Both the position numbers and the translations under genes were made by a program. This document shows, piece by piece, positions 56,801 to 63,959 of a stretch of 64,000 nt of DNA. This stretch comes from Bacteroidota bacterium (GTDB lineage: Bacteria; Bacteroidota; Bacteroidia; Cytophagales; Cytophagaceae): positions 130,375-194,374 of the forward strand of contig JAEWYS010000005.1 of the NCBI GenBank assembly GCA_023458555.1. Direction: 5' to 3'. Within the stretch, counting starts at the first letter, position 1. Each line of letters begins with the position of its first letter. The notes under the pieces were generated by a model. The model was given only the letters and a program-made list of their open reading frames with translations, had not been told where the DNA came from and did not search any database.

Positions 56801-59800
56801 AGCCGGTGATTCCGCAGGTATTTGCGATCTGTATGCGCTGGGCCAGCCAGCCTGTGTTGAAGGATTCAGTACCTGTAATCGATAGTACTGAGATTCCGAA
56901 AATGTCCAGAGGAGTGGAGACTGCGATTGATCGCTGTGTGGAGAAGCAAATCAAACTGGCGGAAGAAAGCTTTAAGGAGAAATGCATCAGTACCGGCGAG
57001 ATCAGGGATGTGCTGGCGCTGGAATACTCCATACGGCAAGAACATTATACCCTCTATTACTACGACCGGGCCGGCAATCTGGTAAAAACCGTACCTCCTG
57101 CCGGAGTGCGGCCGCTGGCTACCGCCGACCGCAGTCAGACACCTGCGCATGAGCTGGTAACTACCTATACCTACAACTCACTCGGGCAGCTGCTGCATCA
57201 GGAGACCCCCGACGGAGGGCAAACCCGTATGCGCTATGACGACAAAGGGCGTCTGCGCTACAGTCAGAGCCAGCGTCAGCAGGATGCAAACCGTTTCAGC
57301 TTTACCAATTACGACGCTCTGGGCCGTATTGTAGAGGCAGGCGAGGGGCCCGGCGGGCTGAGCGCACCGGATGTGGAAGCCTATTACAGAGGTCTTTCAT
57401 CAGAAAACACCTATACCGTATACAGTGAGCCCCATGCAGAAGCCTCCTGCAAGGGCAAGCCTCAGCGTAATCTGCGCAACCGGGTGAGCTACAGCTATAC
57501 GGTAAACAAGGACAGCTCCATACATTATACATACTATAGCTACGATCCGCACGGCAATGTAGAGTGGCTGGTGCAGCGCCAGGAAGGGCTTGGCCGCCTT
57601 ACCATTGCCTGGACCTACGATCTGCTGAGCGGCAATGTGCGTGAAGTACGTTACAACGACGGGCAGAATGACCAGCTGTATCACCGTTATCAGTACGATC
57701 AGGACAACCGCCTGGTGCAGGCAGAAACCTCTGTGGACGGCATATTCTGGGAGCAGGATGCTGCCTACCAGTATTACCGGCATGGTCCCCTGCAGCGTAC
57801 CGAACTCGGGCATGATCATATACAGGGACTCGATTATGCCTATACCATATCGGGCTGGCTCAAGGGAATCAACAGCCCCAATACCCTTCCAGAGGAAGAC
57901 TTGGGCGGTGACGGTCGTGGCTCCTCTCTTTTTGCTCCGGATGTATATGGTATGAGCCTTTCGTATTACAACGGCGACTATACCGGAGGCACTTTTGCAG
58001 GCCACAACAGCTTTAGCGGCGATTACAACCTGCCGGGTACCACCAATCTGTACAACGGCAATATCAGCGCCTGGAGCGAGCGCATCAATACCAGAGGCCA
58101 GTCCGCTGCGCATGATCTGAAATACGCGGACCAGCTCACGGGCTACCGCTATCGCTACGATAAGCTCAACCGAATCCGTTCTGCGGAGTTCGGCGTGCAT
58201 CCGACCCTTGCCTGGTCCATGCGTGAGGGAGCCAGCGGAGAGTACCGCAGCAGCTATACCTACGACGGCAACGGCAACCTGCTTACCCTGAAGCGCAATG
58301 CCTATGAGGAGAGCGGCAAAGTGCTGATGGACAGCCTGGATTATGCCTATACTTCCGGTACCAACCGCCTCCGCCATGTACGTGAGCGTGCGGGCAGCGG
58401 TACGCACAACGGTCAGCTGGAAGACCTCACCGATCAGGCTATCGACAATTATACCTACGACGGCAGCGGCAATCTGACCCGTGATGCCGCAGAGCAGATC
58501 AGCATCCGCTGGACCGCCTACGGCAAAGTGCATGAAGTGCTGCCCGATCAGGGCAGCGGCAAGCCTTATATCCGTTTCGGCTACGATGCATCGGGCAACC
58601 GTATCAGCAAGCTGGTGCACAGCCAGCCGGTATACAGCGGCGGTACCCTTCTGACCGACAGCCTGGATCCGCTTCATATAGAGCTGACCCAGTATGTACG
58701 CGATGCATCGGGCAATGTGATGGCGACCTACAAGCGCAGCCACGAGCAGCTGATGGAAGGGAGCAATCCCGTACCGGGCTGGTACAAGGCGATCTGGCGT
58801 CTGGATGAGCAGCCTCTGTATGGCAGCAGCCGTCTTGGTCAGCGCTACAGCTACCGGATCGTGGGAGAAAAGGCTTTCCACTACAGGGACTTTGGCATAG
58901 TAGCGCTGGACCGCGATGATATGGAGCGGCATGCTACCCTTCGTCACCATGTGGCCGGTGCTCAGGGAAAGGACTGGTTTAAAAACGGTGCGGATTCTTT
59001 GTATCTTTCAGCGAGTTCCTTATATTTAGGCGATACACTGACCGATACCTTTATGCCTTCAATCAGCTATAGTGGCAGCAGCGGCAACAATCTTATCCTT
59101 GGCGAAGCAGGCCGTGAGGGCACGCTGCACCTGTTCGGTATGTCCGGTACCTACTGGGGCCATGCGCATACGCAGCTGTTGTATGATGCGGAGGGGCATC
59201 TGATGAAGGGTACAGCGTTGTTGCAAGGTTCTGAATCTTCGCAGACAGCGGTAGCACAGCTTCCGGGTACGCGTGGGGTATACGGACTTCTGAGCCGTGA
59301 TGAAGCAGGCGCGCTGCATTATTACCAGGCTGATCTGAACGAAGCAGGCTACGGCACTCCGGAGGCGCCCAAAGGAGAAATCCATTCCGTAAAGGCATTC
59401 AGCGACCGGAATTACGGCCGTCATATGGCCGTGCTTGAAAACCATGCAGAAAAGCGGGTACGTATCTATGCGACCGCGCACGAGGCGGCATCCCATCAGA
59501 GTACATTATATACCATTGATATAGAAGACGGGCAGGTGTATGCACCGGAACCGGTGCTGAGCTATGCGAGCCATGACCGTGAAGGAGACGGAGAACTAAA
59601 GATCTCCCCGGACGGTCGCAAGCTGTATATCTACAACCACGGCAGAAATCTGGGCTTTTTTGCACACCGGGAAGCGGAAGTGCTGAACTTCCAGCTGGAT
59701 GCAGCGGGCAATGTATTGCGTGCTGACAGCAGCTATGCACTTTCGTATGGCAACAAAGGGAAAGGCAGCCTTGAAGCGGGCCATAGCTCGCGCTGGCTGT

Positions 59801-61755
59801 ATGTAAGCCGTACAGGCCTTGTCAACTATACGGGCCCTGACAGCAGCAGCCATCGTTCCGTGCATCGTGTGGCCGTAGAAAACAGCCATAGCGTGCAGAG
59901 CTATGAAGTGACCCCGACCAGCGGAGATGTACGTCTGCGCTACAGCGACAGTGTGCATGTGAGCCCTTATGGTTCGGACAGCCTGCTCCGTACAGAGGAT
60001 GGCCTTTTTGCCGGCGCGCTTCATGTGCGGGGACTTTCCCATACGCTTACCGGCTATCAGTCTCAGCCACCGCATCGCGTCTACGACCGTGAAGTGCTGG
60101 AGCTGGTGGCCTTGCGCAGTGTCGGCAGCAAGTCGTATGAGCTGACCGATCACCTGGGCAATGTCAAGGCAGTGGTGAGCGACCGGAAGGTAGCCACAGA
60201 GCGGCCTTCGCGCACAAGATTCCGGAGCAGTTATGAAGGGAATGACTTCGGTTCTTTTGCTTCCCCGTATGACAATTACAGCTCGTATATGAATCAGGAG
60301 AAGGTCCGTACAGGTGAGTATTCAATCAGGCTGGGCAAGGATGTAGTCTGGGGTCCTCCGATCTATGAAGTGCGTGTGAAGGCAGGGGATAAGGTAAGCT
60401 TCCATGGCTATACGTGGTACGAAGGCAGCGGTTCGCAGCAGGGTGGTGGCTTTATCTGCAAGGTGCGTGATGTAGTGAGCAGCAACGAGACGAATATCTG
60501 GACGCGTGATGAGAGCAATGCGCATCTTACGCCTGGCAGCTGGCAGAAGGCCTATGTATACGATTATGTAGTACCGGAGATAGGCGGATCTAACCGTGAC
60601 CTGTATCTGACGATCAAGCCTCTGGTGTATGCGCATCAGGAGCCCACATGGTTTGATGATCTGAGTGTGGATATCGAATCATCGAGCGAGACGGAGACGC
60701 AGCTGACTGTGGAGGTGCTGTCAGCGAATTCGTATTATGCCTTTGGCTCGCTGATGCCTAAAAGAGGGTTTAATTCAGTGAGTTACCGTTATGGGTTTAA
60801 TGGTAAGGAGAAAGATGATGAGTTGAAAGGATCTGGTAATAGCTATGATTTTAAATTTAGAATGCATGATCCTAGGTTGGGGCGTTTTTTGAGCTTGGAT
60901 CCTCTACAAAAAGACTATCCTTGGAATTCTCCATATGCTTTTGCTGAAAATAAAGTTATTAATGGAGCAGATCTTGAAGGGTTGGAGTGGGTGTTGAGAA
61001 TTTATAGTCCTAACATAAGTACAAAGTTTAAAGATGCGCATGATGTGAATGATTTATATGAGCAAAGGCGATTGACTAATTGGGCTATACATAATGTATT
61101 TCAAACGGATTGGGTTTTAAGAACAATTAAAGGAACGGAAAAACCAATTGGTAATTATTCTGCCATATTATCTTATGATGAAAATGAACCTCGAGGAGTA
61201 AGCGTTTATACTCATAGTTATGTGAATAATGATCCTAATTCGGGTATGATTTTAGAAGATTTGGAGTATATTCATTATAAAGAATCCTCAGGAAGATATC
61301 CTGATGCTTATTATCCTGTAGATGTAAAATCATCTAATTTTTACGGAAATAAGGATTTTATTGGAGAGTCGAGTGGTTGGTCAATGATGCCACTAGGCGG
61401 AGGGATGAAAGGTACGATAACAGGGTACCTAAGGGGATTTGGACTAACCCAATTTGAATATGAAGGGGAAGGTTGGGGCTTGAGCATTGGACTTTCATAT
61501 AGTTATAAAGTTTACGGTAAATATTTAGGAGAAGGGCAACCAACACCATTGAATTTCCAAGGGAGTGGATCAACTAAATTTAGTGGGTACGGACCATTTG
61601 GAGGTAGTGATTGGGAAGGATATGATAATGAAGGAAATGTTATATGGAAAGGATCAACGCTTGATATTAATGGTGGAATTCCTCGATTCCCTATCCCAGG
61701 TGGTGGCGGGGTTGTTGAAACTTCAACGGATTTAACTTTTCCAGAACCAAAATAA
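50821..61755 (+). CDS. giant adhesin-Rhs fusion protein with exchangeable C-terminal tip
   Basis: This protein of about 3644 residues starts with signal peptide MKRIVYFLLMSICLIAPE (ATG 50821; an upstream TTG at 50797 is less likely). Residues about 30-1450 are repeated beta-sandwich domains of the DUF11 kind. About 1478-1560 and 1830-2020 contain PKD/SprB-like repeats (GTYSVTIADANGCEVTESI). Rhs/YD repeats run from about 2081 (YDRAGNLVKTVPP) to 3300. The Rhs core spans about 3304-3389 (YYAFGSLMP, FNGKEKDDEL, DPRLGRFLSLDPL, NGADLEGLE). The last 255 residues form an unrecognised Gly-rich tip. DNA turns AT-rich near 60,760. A secreted, Rhs-shelled toxin is the likely role. Confidence 0.85.
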   Translation: MKRIVYFLLMSICLIAPEVVKAQLPGCGTLDQAVKLATRSTQPTMDVCGDTVSFVLEIENTNTSISVTPTTAYVWLPVGVHYVSGSVSGSGIQEIGVSLVNDRELLEFALSSGSLSPGNKQQYGFDLWAACGVSGNTEGVVNQTSVCYLRGGQQFYSNEYSGSDSYNIRTPGLELVMSGPSSVEAYRYETVVRTLTVHNNAGSALDMRRGFRIRIQDVDGNISFRGMSASSSHVSGLSVSAPEIDDDTCFYTITGSGQLGPGQSITLKDTLRVERCGGSQMLYTLEWGCGGVYCPAPAVQQTVGYIQNPAAVPSISGTLLSNPKLSLCEGDTTLVHARWVNNATHPGAYATSLSFQWTIGGNIHIRDIMIRTSGGAFTELTGDKQSSFTVNLSNSNGPGYGLPDFFNPGEYVLLPGDTIEIKGTLYRASCPFGSTVSEIQGSWWHSMQFTSYNACTQSRSSSSLATNIITSNSLSSPDITGSSDLRGGNPQTYVLPVNRSRTYPSLLACTEPAYYSKVTVPVGIRITSAQWVTTSNTTHLTPVRDGNTYLLPGGGLVGEYRIVLDDTCVSNIQESGMLDWKVYFSCTDDCDCDDLLAHKQREIFLHSRACGSGGGNCGLVTDTFTVHRISLGYQPPVGPDYYTRASLNEAVRLNPSSPGINLSKAIMFDTLEAVIKGHMNGLSPLDNGHAYLTYMLNSGASILEVIDADVSLRRGSSSYTLTISDALPKAFITEDSRYGLRLDIDPSAVGGSFLQHDSLEVRVKLKILNNNLGTGVHHLNRFRGSLRFLDSNQDVQSCESYGAVFSYVSKTVETSSIFTNPTCSMIFYKYELRLNGGDNDEFPNEFRPLAGLDSGSFVVPAGASYKPGSALLTHYAPAARNFTIPDTDLVFTGGENGISTVATPLIISWKHKDTWSIPGDERNGLVYQDLTFEFNADCQPVINTPVSLPVRWSNFNYADNVPELLRYSDGTVSNLYSISGNIRNLGSAPELTIMDVERLQEGYSRTVTWPLIVRNLRQSTPNTWLLVRPAVGNAGKISITGVRRGTEDLRVDFSDSHPGVYLIHLGMVNGQQSHTLSISATYSQCADNVTDTLQLLGSWHCSAEPDLATILDKVCIEEDSPYRYKTFTGQLQLRYKTAAMEQLLTTSQPSAALCDPVTYIDTLRSIYYSDLNNINLDVILPEGMSPYPDAASFAEFSYNGGAFTNMPVATSAADWIQDRVKPGTRYHFPLFPGLHNTDPSVPDYLPGTRVLAQNPGSKENLLITRFTVQSSCPDFDPGYPARFRVSARTNCGQDTLLVAQRRIPIPGMAADSMRISLSAMNDGGFTTCISEADIKVTVENAGPNMSIQDNELRVTLPAELSYVSGAENVLTDFPLSGMTTLTWHIEEGLAPGARLVFTFRAALSGAAETGGIRIGASTVVTETATCSASSEACPITYTTGYTNMSIPVRSILPEVAINLSQTLPVCPGAALQLSAVVSYPGQTPSTWGCSWAGPGLSNQTSCTPTIYPQTSGTYSVTIADANGCEVTESIQITVKNAGSISLDETRGISCEGRDDAYIHFTPLAASGSPSLVVNLYRGSTPVATQTVGSGQSASFTGLAQGNYSLEFTDPAEGCVVRRTVALGYDGPHITNLCTTPLSCGSSSGNSVFRFTAVRPVSSNTGTFTWRVEYYGNWMENASAQSTFSGSFGQETSQQITGVSSGGPYIVHLYDDTGCEINASIDVSPMTYSISSEGDTQLCYDTEIREYTFTVTGRNTCGAGHAVAYGSHLYKWNTETYVYESVGGLYANASPQRTYNLGKGQYRLTMQMASTVYGLCTTDHVFTIEGVSSFAVDIQPKAPRCHGTATGSARAIVNGGYGGIRYSWKDMSTNQILSTTSSVSGLSAGGNYGLWVTDGRGCASEYYQPFTVPAAPPALAEPVITDLENCAATAQASGGVAPWHFAWYRINAENERILQASDRPSGSISEVHNIPNGLYEVVVTDANGCQASAQEEIGQPVIPQVFAICMRWASQPVLKDSVPVIDSTEIPKMSRGVETAIDRCVEKQIKLAEESFKEKCISTGEIRDVLALEYSIRQEHYTLYYYDRAGNLVKTVPPAGVRPLATADRSQTPAHELVTTYTYNSLGQLLHQETPDGGQTRMRYDDKGRLRYSQSQRQQDANRFSFTNYDALGRIVEAGEGPGGLSAPDVEAYYRGLSSENTYTVYSEPHAEASCKGKPQRNLRNRVSYSYTVNKDSSIHYTYYSYDPHGNVEWLVQRQEGLGRLTIAWTYDLLSGNVREVRYNDGQNDQLYHRYQYDQDNRLVQAETSVDGIFWEQDAAYQYYRHGPLQRTELGHDHIQGLDYAYTISGWLKGINSPNTLPEEDLGGDGRGSSLFAPDVYGMSLSYYNGDYTGGTFAGHNSFSGDYNLPGTTNLYNGNISAWSERINTRGQSAAHDLKYADQLTGYRYRYDKLNRIRSAEFGVHPTLAWSMREGASGEYRSSYTYDGNGNLLTLKRNAYEESGKVLMDSLDYAYTSGTNRLRHVRERAGSGTHNGQLEDLTDQAIDNYTYDGSGNLTRDAAEQISIRWTAYGKVHEVLPDQGSGKPYIRFGYDASGNRISKLVHSQPVYSGGTLLTDSLDPLHIELTQYVRDASGNVMATYKRSHEQLMEGSNPVPGWYKAIWRLDEQPLYGSSRLGQRYSYRIVGEKAFHYRDFGIVALDRDDMERHATLRHHVAGAQGKDWFKNGADSLYLSASSLYLGDTLTDTFMPSISYSGSSGNNLILGEAGREGTLHLFGMSGTYWGHAHTQLLYDAEGHLMKGTALLQGSESSQTAVAQLPGTRGVYGLLSRDEAGALHYYQADLNEAGYGTPEAPKGEIHSVKAFSDRNYGRHMAVLENHAEKRVRIYATAHEAASHQSTLYTIDIEDGQVYAPEPVLSYASHDREGDGELKISPDGRKLYIYNHGRNLGFFAHREAEVLNFQLDAAGNVLRADSSYALSYGNKGKGSLEAGHSSRWLYVSRTGLVNYTGPDSSSHRSVHRVAVENSHSVQSYEVTPTSGDVRLRYSDSVHVSPYGSDSLLRTEDGLFAGALHVRGLSHTLTGYQSQPPHRVYDREVLELVALRSVGSKSYELTDHLGNVKAVVSDRKVATERPSRTRFRSSYEGNDFGSFASPYDNYSSYMNQEKVRTGEYSIRLGKDVVWGPPIYEVRVKAGDKVSFHGYTWYEGSGSQQGGGFICKVRDVVSSNETNIWTRDESNAHLTPGSWQKAYVYDYVVPEIGGSNRDLYLTIKPLVYAHQEPTWFDDLSVDIESSSETETQLTVEVLSANSYYAFGSLMPKRGFNSVSYRYGFNGKEKDDELKGSGNSYDFKFRMHDPRLGRFLSLDPLQKDYPWNSPYAFAENKVINGADLEGLEWVLRIYSPNISTKFKDAHDVNDLYEQRRLTNWAIHNVFQTDWVLRTIKGTEKPIGNYSAILSYDENEPRGVSVYTHSYVNNDPNSGMILEDLEYIHYKESSGRYPDAYYPVDVKSSNFYGNKDFIGESSGWSMMPLGGGMKGTITGYLRGFGLTQFEYEGEGWGLSIGLSYSYKVYGKYLGEGQPTPLNFQGSGSTKFSGYGPFGGSDWEGYDNEGNVIWKGSTLDINGGIPRFPIPGGGGVVETSTDLTFPEPK

Positions 61756-61768
61756 AATTTTGAAAGAG

Positions 61769-62173
61769 ATGAAAAAGATATTTTTTGGGTTTATTATTAG
61801 TTTGATAGGGTTTAGTTGCTCTGGCCAAAATAATAATGGTGAATTTAAAACGCAATATACTTCTCCTATTATTGATTCGTCTAATAAAGGGGAGATTAAG
61901 AGGACAATTGATCTGGATGATACGAGTTCTGTAATTATTGTAATAACCAGAGGTGAAAAAAACTTAGTTAAGAAAGGGAAGCATTTTACTCTCAAGTCTT
62001 CAGTAGATGAAATAAGTAATTATATACTTGATCGTCAAAAAGAGTCATCAAGAATACTATTTGTTTTTGATGATATGTTTGATTATGCCCAGATACGTAG
62101 CTATATGGATTCTTTTGAAAAAATTAGAAAAAAGGAAACAAGGTATTACATGATGAAAGAAAGTCAGTTATAA
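61769..62173 (+). CDS. lipoprotein, candidate immunity protein of the giant's tip
   Basis: The 134-residue protein has a lipoprotein signal (MKKIFFGFIISLIGFSCSGQ, lipobox GFSC, Cys at 17). The mature part ends with a mixed alpha/beta segment (SRILFVFDDMFDYAQIRSYMDSFEK) that faintly recalls the ExbD periplasmic fold, but this is not firm. It begins 13 bases after the giant's stop and shares its AT-rich composition, the usual place and style of an immunity gene for a polymorphic toxin tip. A lipoprotein immunity would imply a periplasm-acting toxin. Not proven; I recognise no immunity family. Confidence 0.55.
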   Translation: MKKIFFGFIISLIGFSCSGQNNNGEFKTQYTSPIIDSSNKGEIKRTIDLDDTSSVIIVITRGEKNLVKKGKHFTLKSSVDEISNYILDRQKESSRILFVFDDMFDYAQIRSYMDSFEKIRKKETRYYMMKESQL

Positions 62174-62248
62174 TATAAGCCCGGCAAAACCCATGAAATT
62201 ACACAATATTGACTTTGAGTTATTGAAGTAATTGAAAAAACAGGTAGT

Positions 62249-63094
62249 TTGTTTTTTGAGGGCAACTCCCACTGTCAGCTAGGACGGTTCCTGAGTGTGG
62301 ATCCGCTGTTTAAATCATTCCCATGGTATACGCGTTATCAGTTTGCTGGGAATAAGCCGATTGCTGCGATCGACCTGGATGGATTGGAAGAGTATATTGT
62401 AACATATAAAATTGTTGATGGTAAACGTGTACAATTATCAAAAACTAATTCAAGAGATGCGATAGAAGTGAATTACAGCTTCATTAAGAGTGTTTTGGAG
62501 AATACTTCGGAGTATATCGTTGGTGGAGATGTGAGTCAGTTTTATGAGAATGGCATGGCTCCAACCACGGGAGTTCTGACTATTACAATCGCAGAAGACG
62601 GAACTCCTACGCTTCATTACAAATATGAAGCGCCTAAGTATGATCAAGGTTATGGACAAACTGATGGTGGAAATGCCAGTAGGAGTCATTTTAAATCCAC
62701 TGCAAAAACAAGAGGGTCTGTAGATGATATACCATTGGGCTCAGGTGGCGACTCACCCGCTAAGCTTACATTTTTAAATTTTGTCGATCGGGTATCCCAA
62801 ATATTTCAGGAGTTACTGTCTCCATCAGGTGGCAGCGAAGTAAATGAGCCTGTGATGAATGATGCTCCTCTATCAGAATCCATGGATAAAAAGGAATATG
62901 ATTACTCTAAATATAAAAAGTCAGAAGATTTTGACTATCCGAGTAATTATGGTGGGAACTCTGGTGGTGAGTATGTGCCAGGTACAGATAGTTCTTTATA
63001 TAGACACTCTCAATATTATAAAGATGGCAAACATGCAAAAACCGATACGATAAACACAAGAACAAAAAGACGTCCTTCAACAACTCAAGAATGA
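62249..63094 (+). pseudogene. orphan Rhs core plus C-terminal tip (silent toxin cassette)
   Basis: The frame begins only at a TTG without a clear ribosome-binding site. From residue 11 it shows the end of an Rhs core: LGRFLSVDPLFKSFPWYTRYQFAGNKPIAAIDLDGLEE. The remaining 245 residues are a different tip from that of the giant, with no similarity I can see and no known toxin motif. The part before LGRF (FFEGNSHCQ) is not Rhs-like, so the cassette is cut exactly at the core. Such orphan Rhs-CT cassettes are known as reserve tips recombined onto the main Rhs gene. Its stop overlaps the following gene by ATGA. Confidence 0.7.
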
Positions 63095-63864
63095 AAGTAC
63101 TAAATTACCCAATAACGTTACTACTGATATTAATTGGAAATGCTTGCGATAAGCAAGATCACATACAATATGATGATTACAATTATAAAGAGTTCTATGA
63201 AGATGGATCAATTAAGGTTTTAGCTGATACTATAAATGGGCTTTTTGAAGGAAAAGTTGTAGAGTTTAGTGAGAATGGGTTAATTGCTTATTCTGGAAGT
63301 TATCATAAGTCCTTGAGGCATGGAGTCCATATTAAATATTATCCAAATGGATTTCCTAAGTCTGATATGTATTATGTCCGTGATACTGTATGGGGAATAC
63401 AATATAATTATTACGAAAATGATAGTGGTAAAATAAAGGACAAGTTTATTCTGGTTAATAATCCACGTTTTTTTGATGAGCCTTTTATGGTCAGTATAAA
63501 GCAATATGATAAAGAAGGAAAGCTAGCAAATGAAAAGGGGAGAGTTGTTACTTATCTTGAGAAAGATACAGTAAGAATGGGTGAAGAGTTTTCTATCCGA
63601 TTTGTTCTTACTAAACCTGAATTTGACAGATATAGGGTAAATATTGGTAATTATAGCAGAGGACTCATTCTGGAAGATAGTGTTAATTATATGACTTATG
63701 AAGGCTACGGGCATGAAGCAGAGCTTGTCTTTAAAGCTACTAGGTTAGGAGTGAATTATATAAGAGGTTATATGGATGATTATGAGATTGAAGCAAATGA
63801 TTCAGGATATAGTGAGTTGAGTACGATTAACAATTGGTTTGATATAGAATATGTGGTTAAATAA
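63091..63864 (+). CDS. MORN_2/YwqK-like lipoprotein, candidate immunity protein of the orphan tip
   Basis: The 257-residue protein starts MKVLNYPITLLLILIGNAC, a lipoprotein signal with Cys at 19. Residues about 33-110 hold three MORN_2-type repeats (YEDGSIKVLADTINGLFEGK, FSENGLIAYSGSYHKSLRHG, YYPNGFPKSDMYY) as in YwqK-type antitoxins. A C-terminal beta-sandwich follows. It overlaps the orphan tip gene by 4 bases, the classic toxin-immunity arrangement. MORN_2 proteins often neighbour polymorphic toxin tips in Bacteroidota. Immunity function is inferred from this context. Confidence 0.65.
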   Translation: MKVLNYPITLLLILIGNACDKQDHIQYDDYNYKEFYEDGSIKVLADTINGLFEGKVVEFSENGLIAYSGSYHKSLRHGVHIKYYPNGFPKSDMYYVRDTVWGIQYNYYENDSGKIKDKFILVNNPRFFDEPFMVSIKQYDKEGKLANEKGRVVTYLEKDTVRMGEEFSIRFVLTKPEFDRYRVNIGNYSRGLILEDSVNYMTYEGYGHEAELVFKATRLGVNYIRGYMDDYEIEANDSGYSELSTINNWFDIEYVVK

Positions 63865-63866
63865 CT

Positions 63867-63959
63867 GGCAACTCCCCCCGCTGTTCTGGATTTGTAATAC
63901 CGCTATCCCCGCTATTCAGGATTTGTAATCCTGAACGATTATCATAGGATTTGCAATCC
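63867..63959. repeat. short palindromic repeats at the end of the Rhs cassette region
   Basis: Three related units follow the last gene. The first (around 63,886-63,898, GGATTTGTAAT) is imperfect. The second is a perfect 9-bp inverted repeat TTCAGGATT (63915-63923), TGT, AATCCTGAA (63927-63935). The third has GGATT (63947-63951), TGC, AATCC (63955-63959). The 'CCCCGCT.TTC.GGATTTGTAAT' core is repeated. This is the style of REP-like intergenic palindromes of Bacteroidota. No transposase is seen in the window. Confidence 0.7.

Noticed and set aside
57400..58950. Open frame of 516 codons on the minus strand
   Set aside because: It is antisense to the YD repeats; the sense strand reads clear YD/Rhs motifs. 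The antisense product is a low-complexity Val/Ile/Ala chain.
61769..62173. ExbD-like fold of the lipoprotein after the giant
   Set aside because: Only a short segment (FVFDDMFDYAQIRSYMDSF) recalls ExbD; the usual transmembrane anchor is replaced by a lipobox, so I leave it unnamed.
62235..62257. AAAAAAC...GTTTTTT inverted repeat before the orphan cassette
   Set aside because: The stem is nearly all A-T with a 9-base loop and would be weak; it may be chance in AT-rich DNA.
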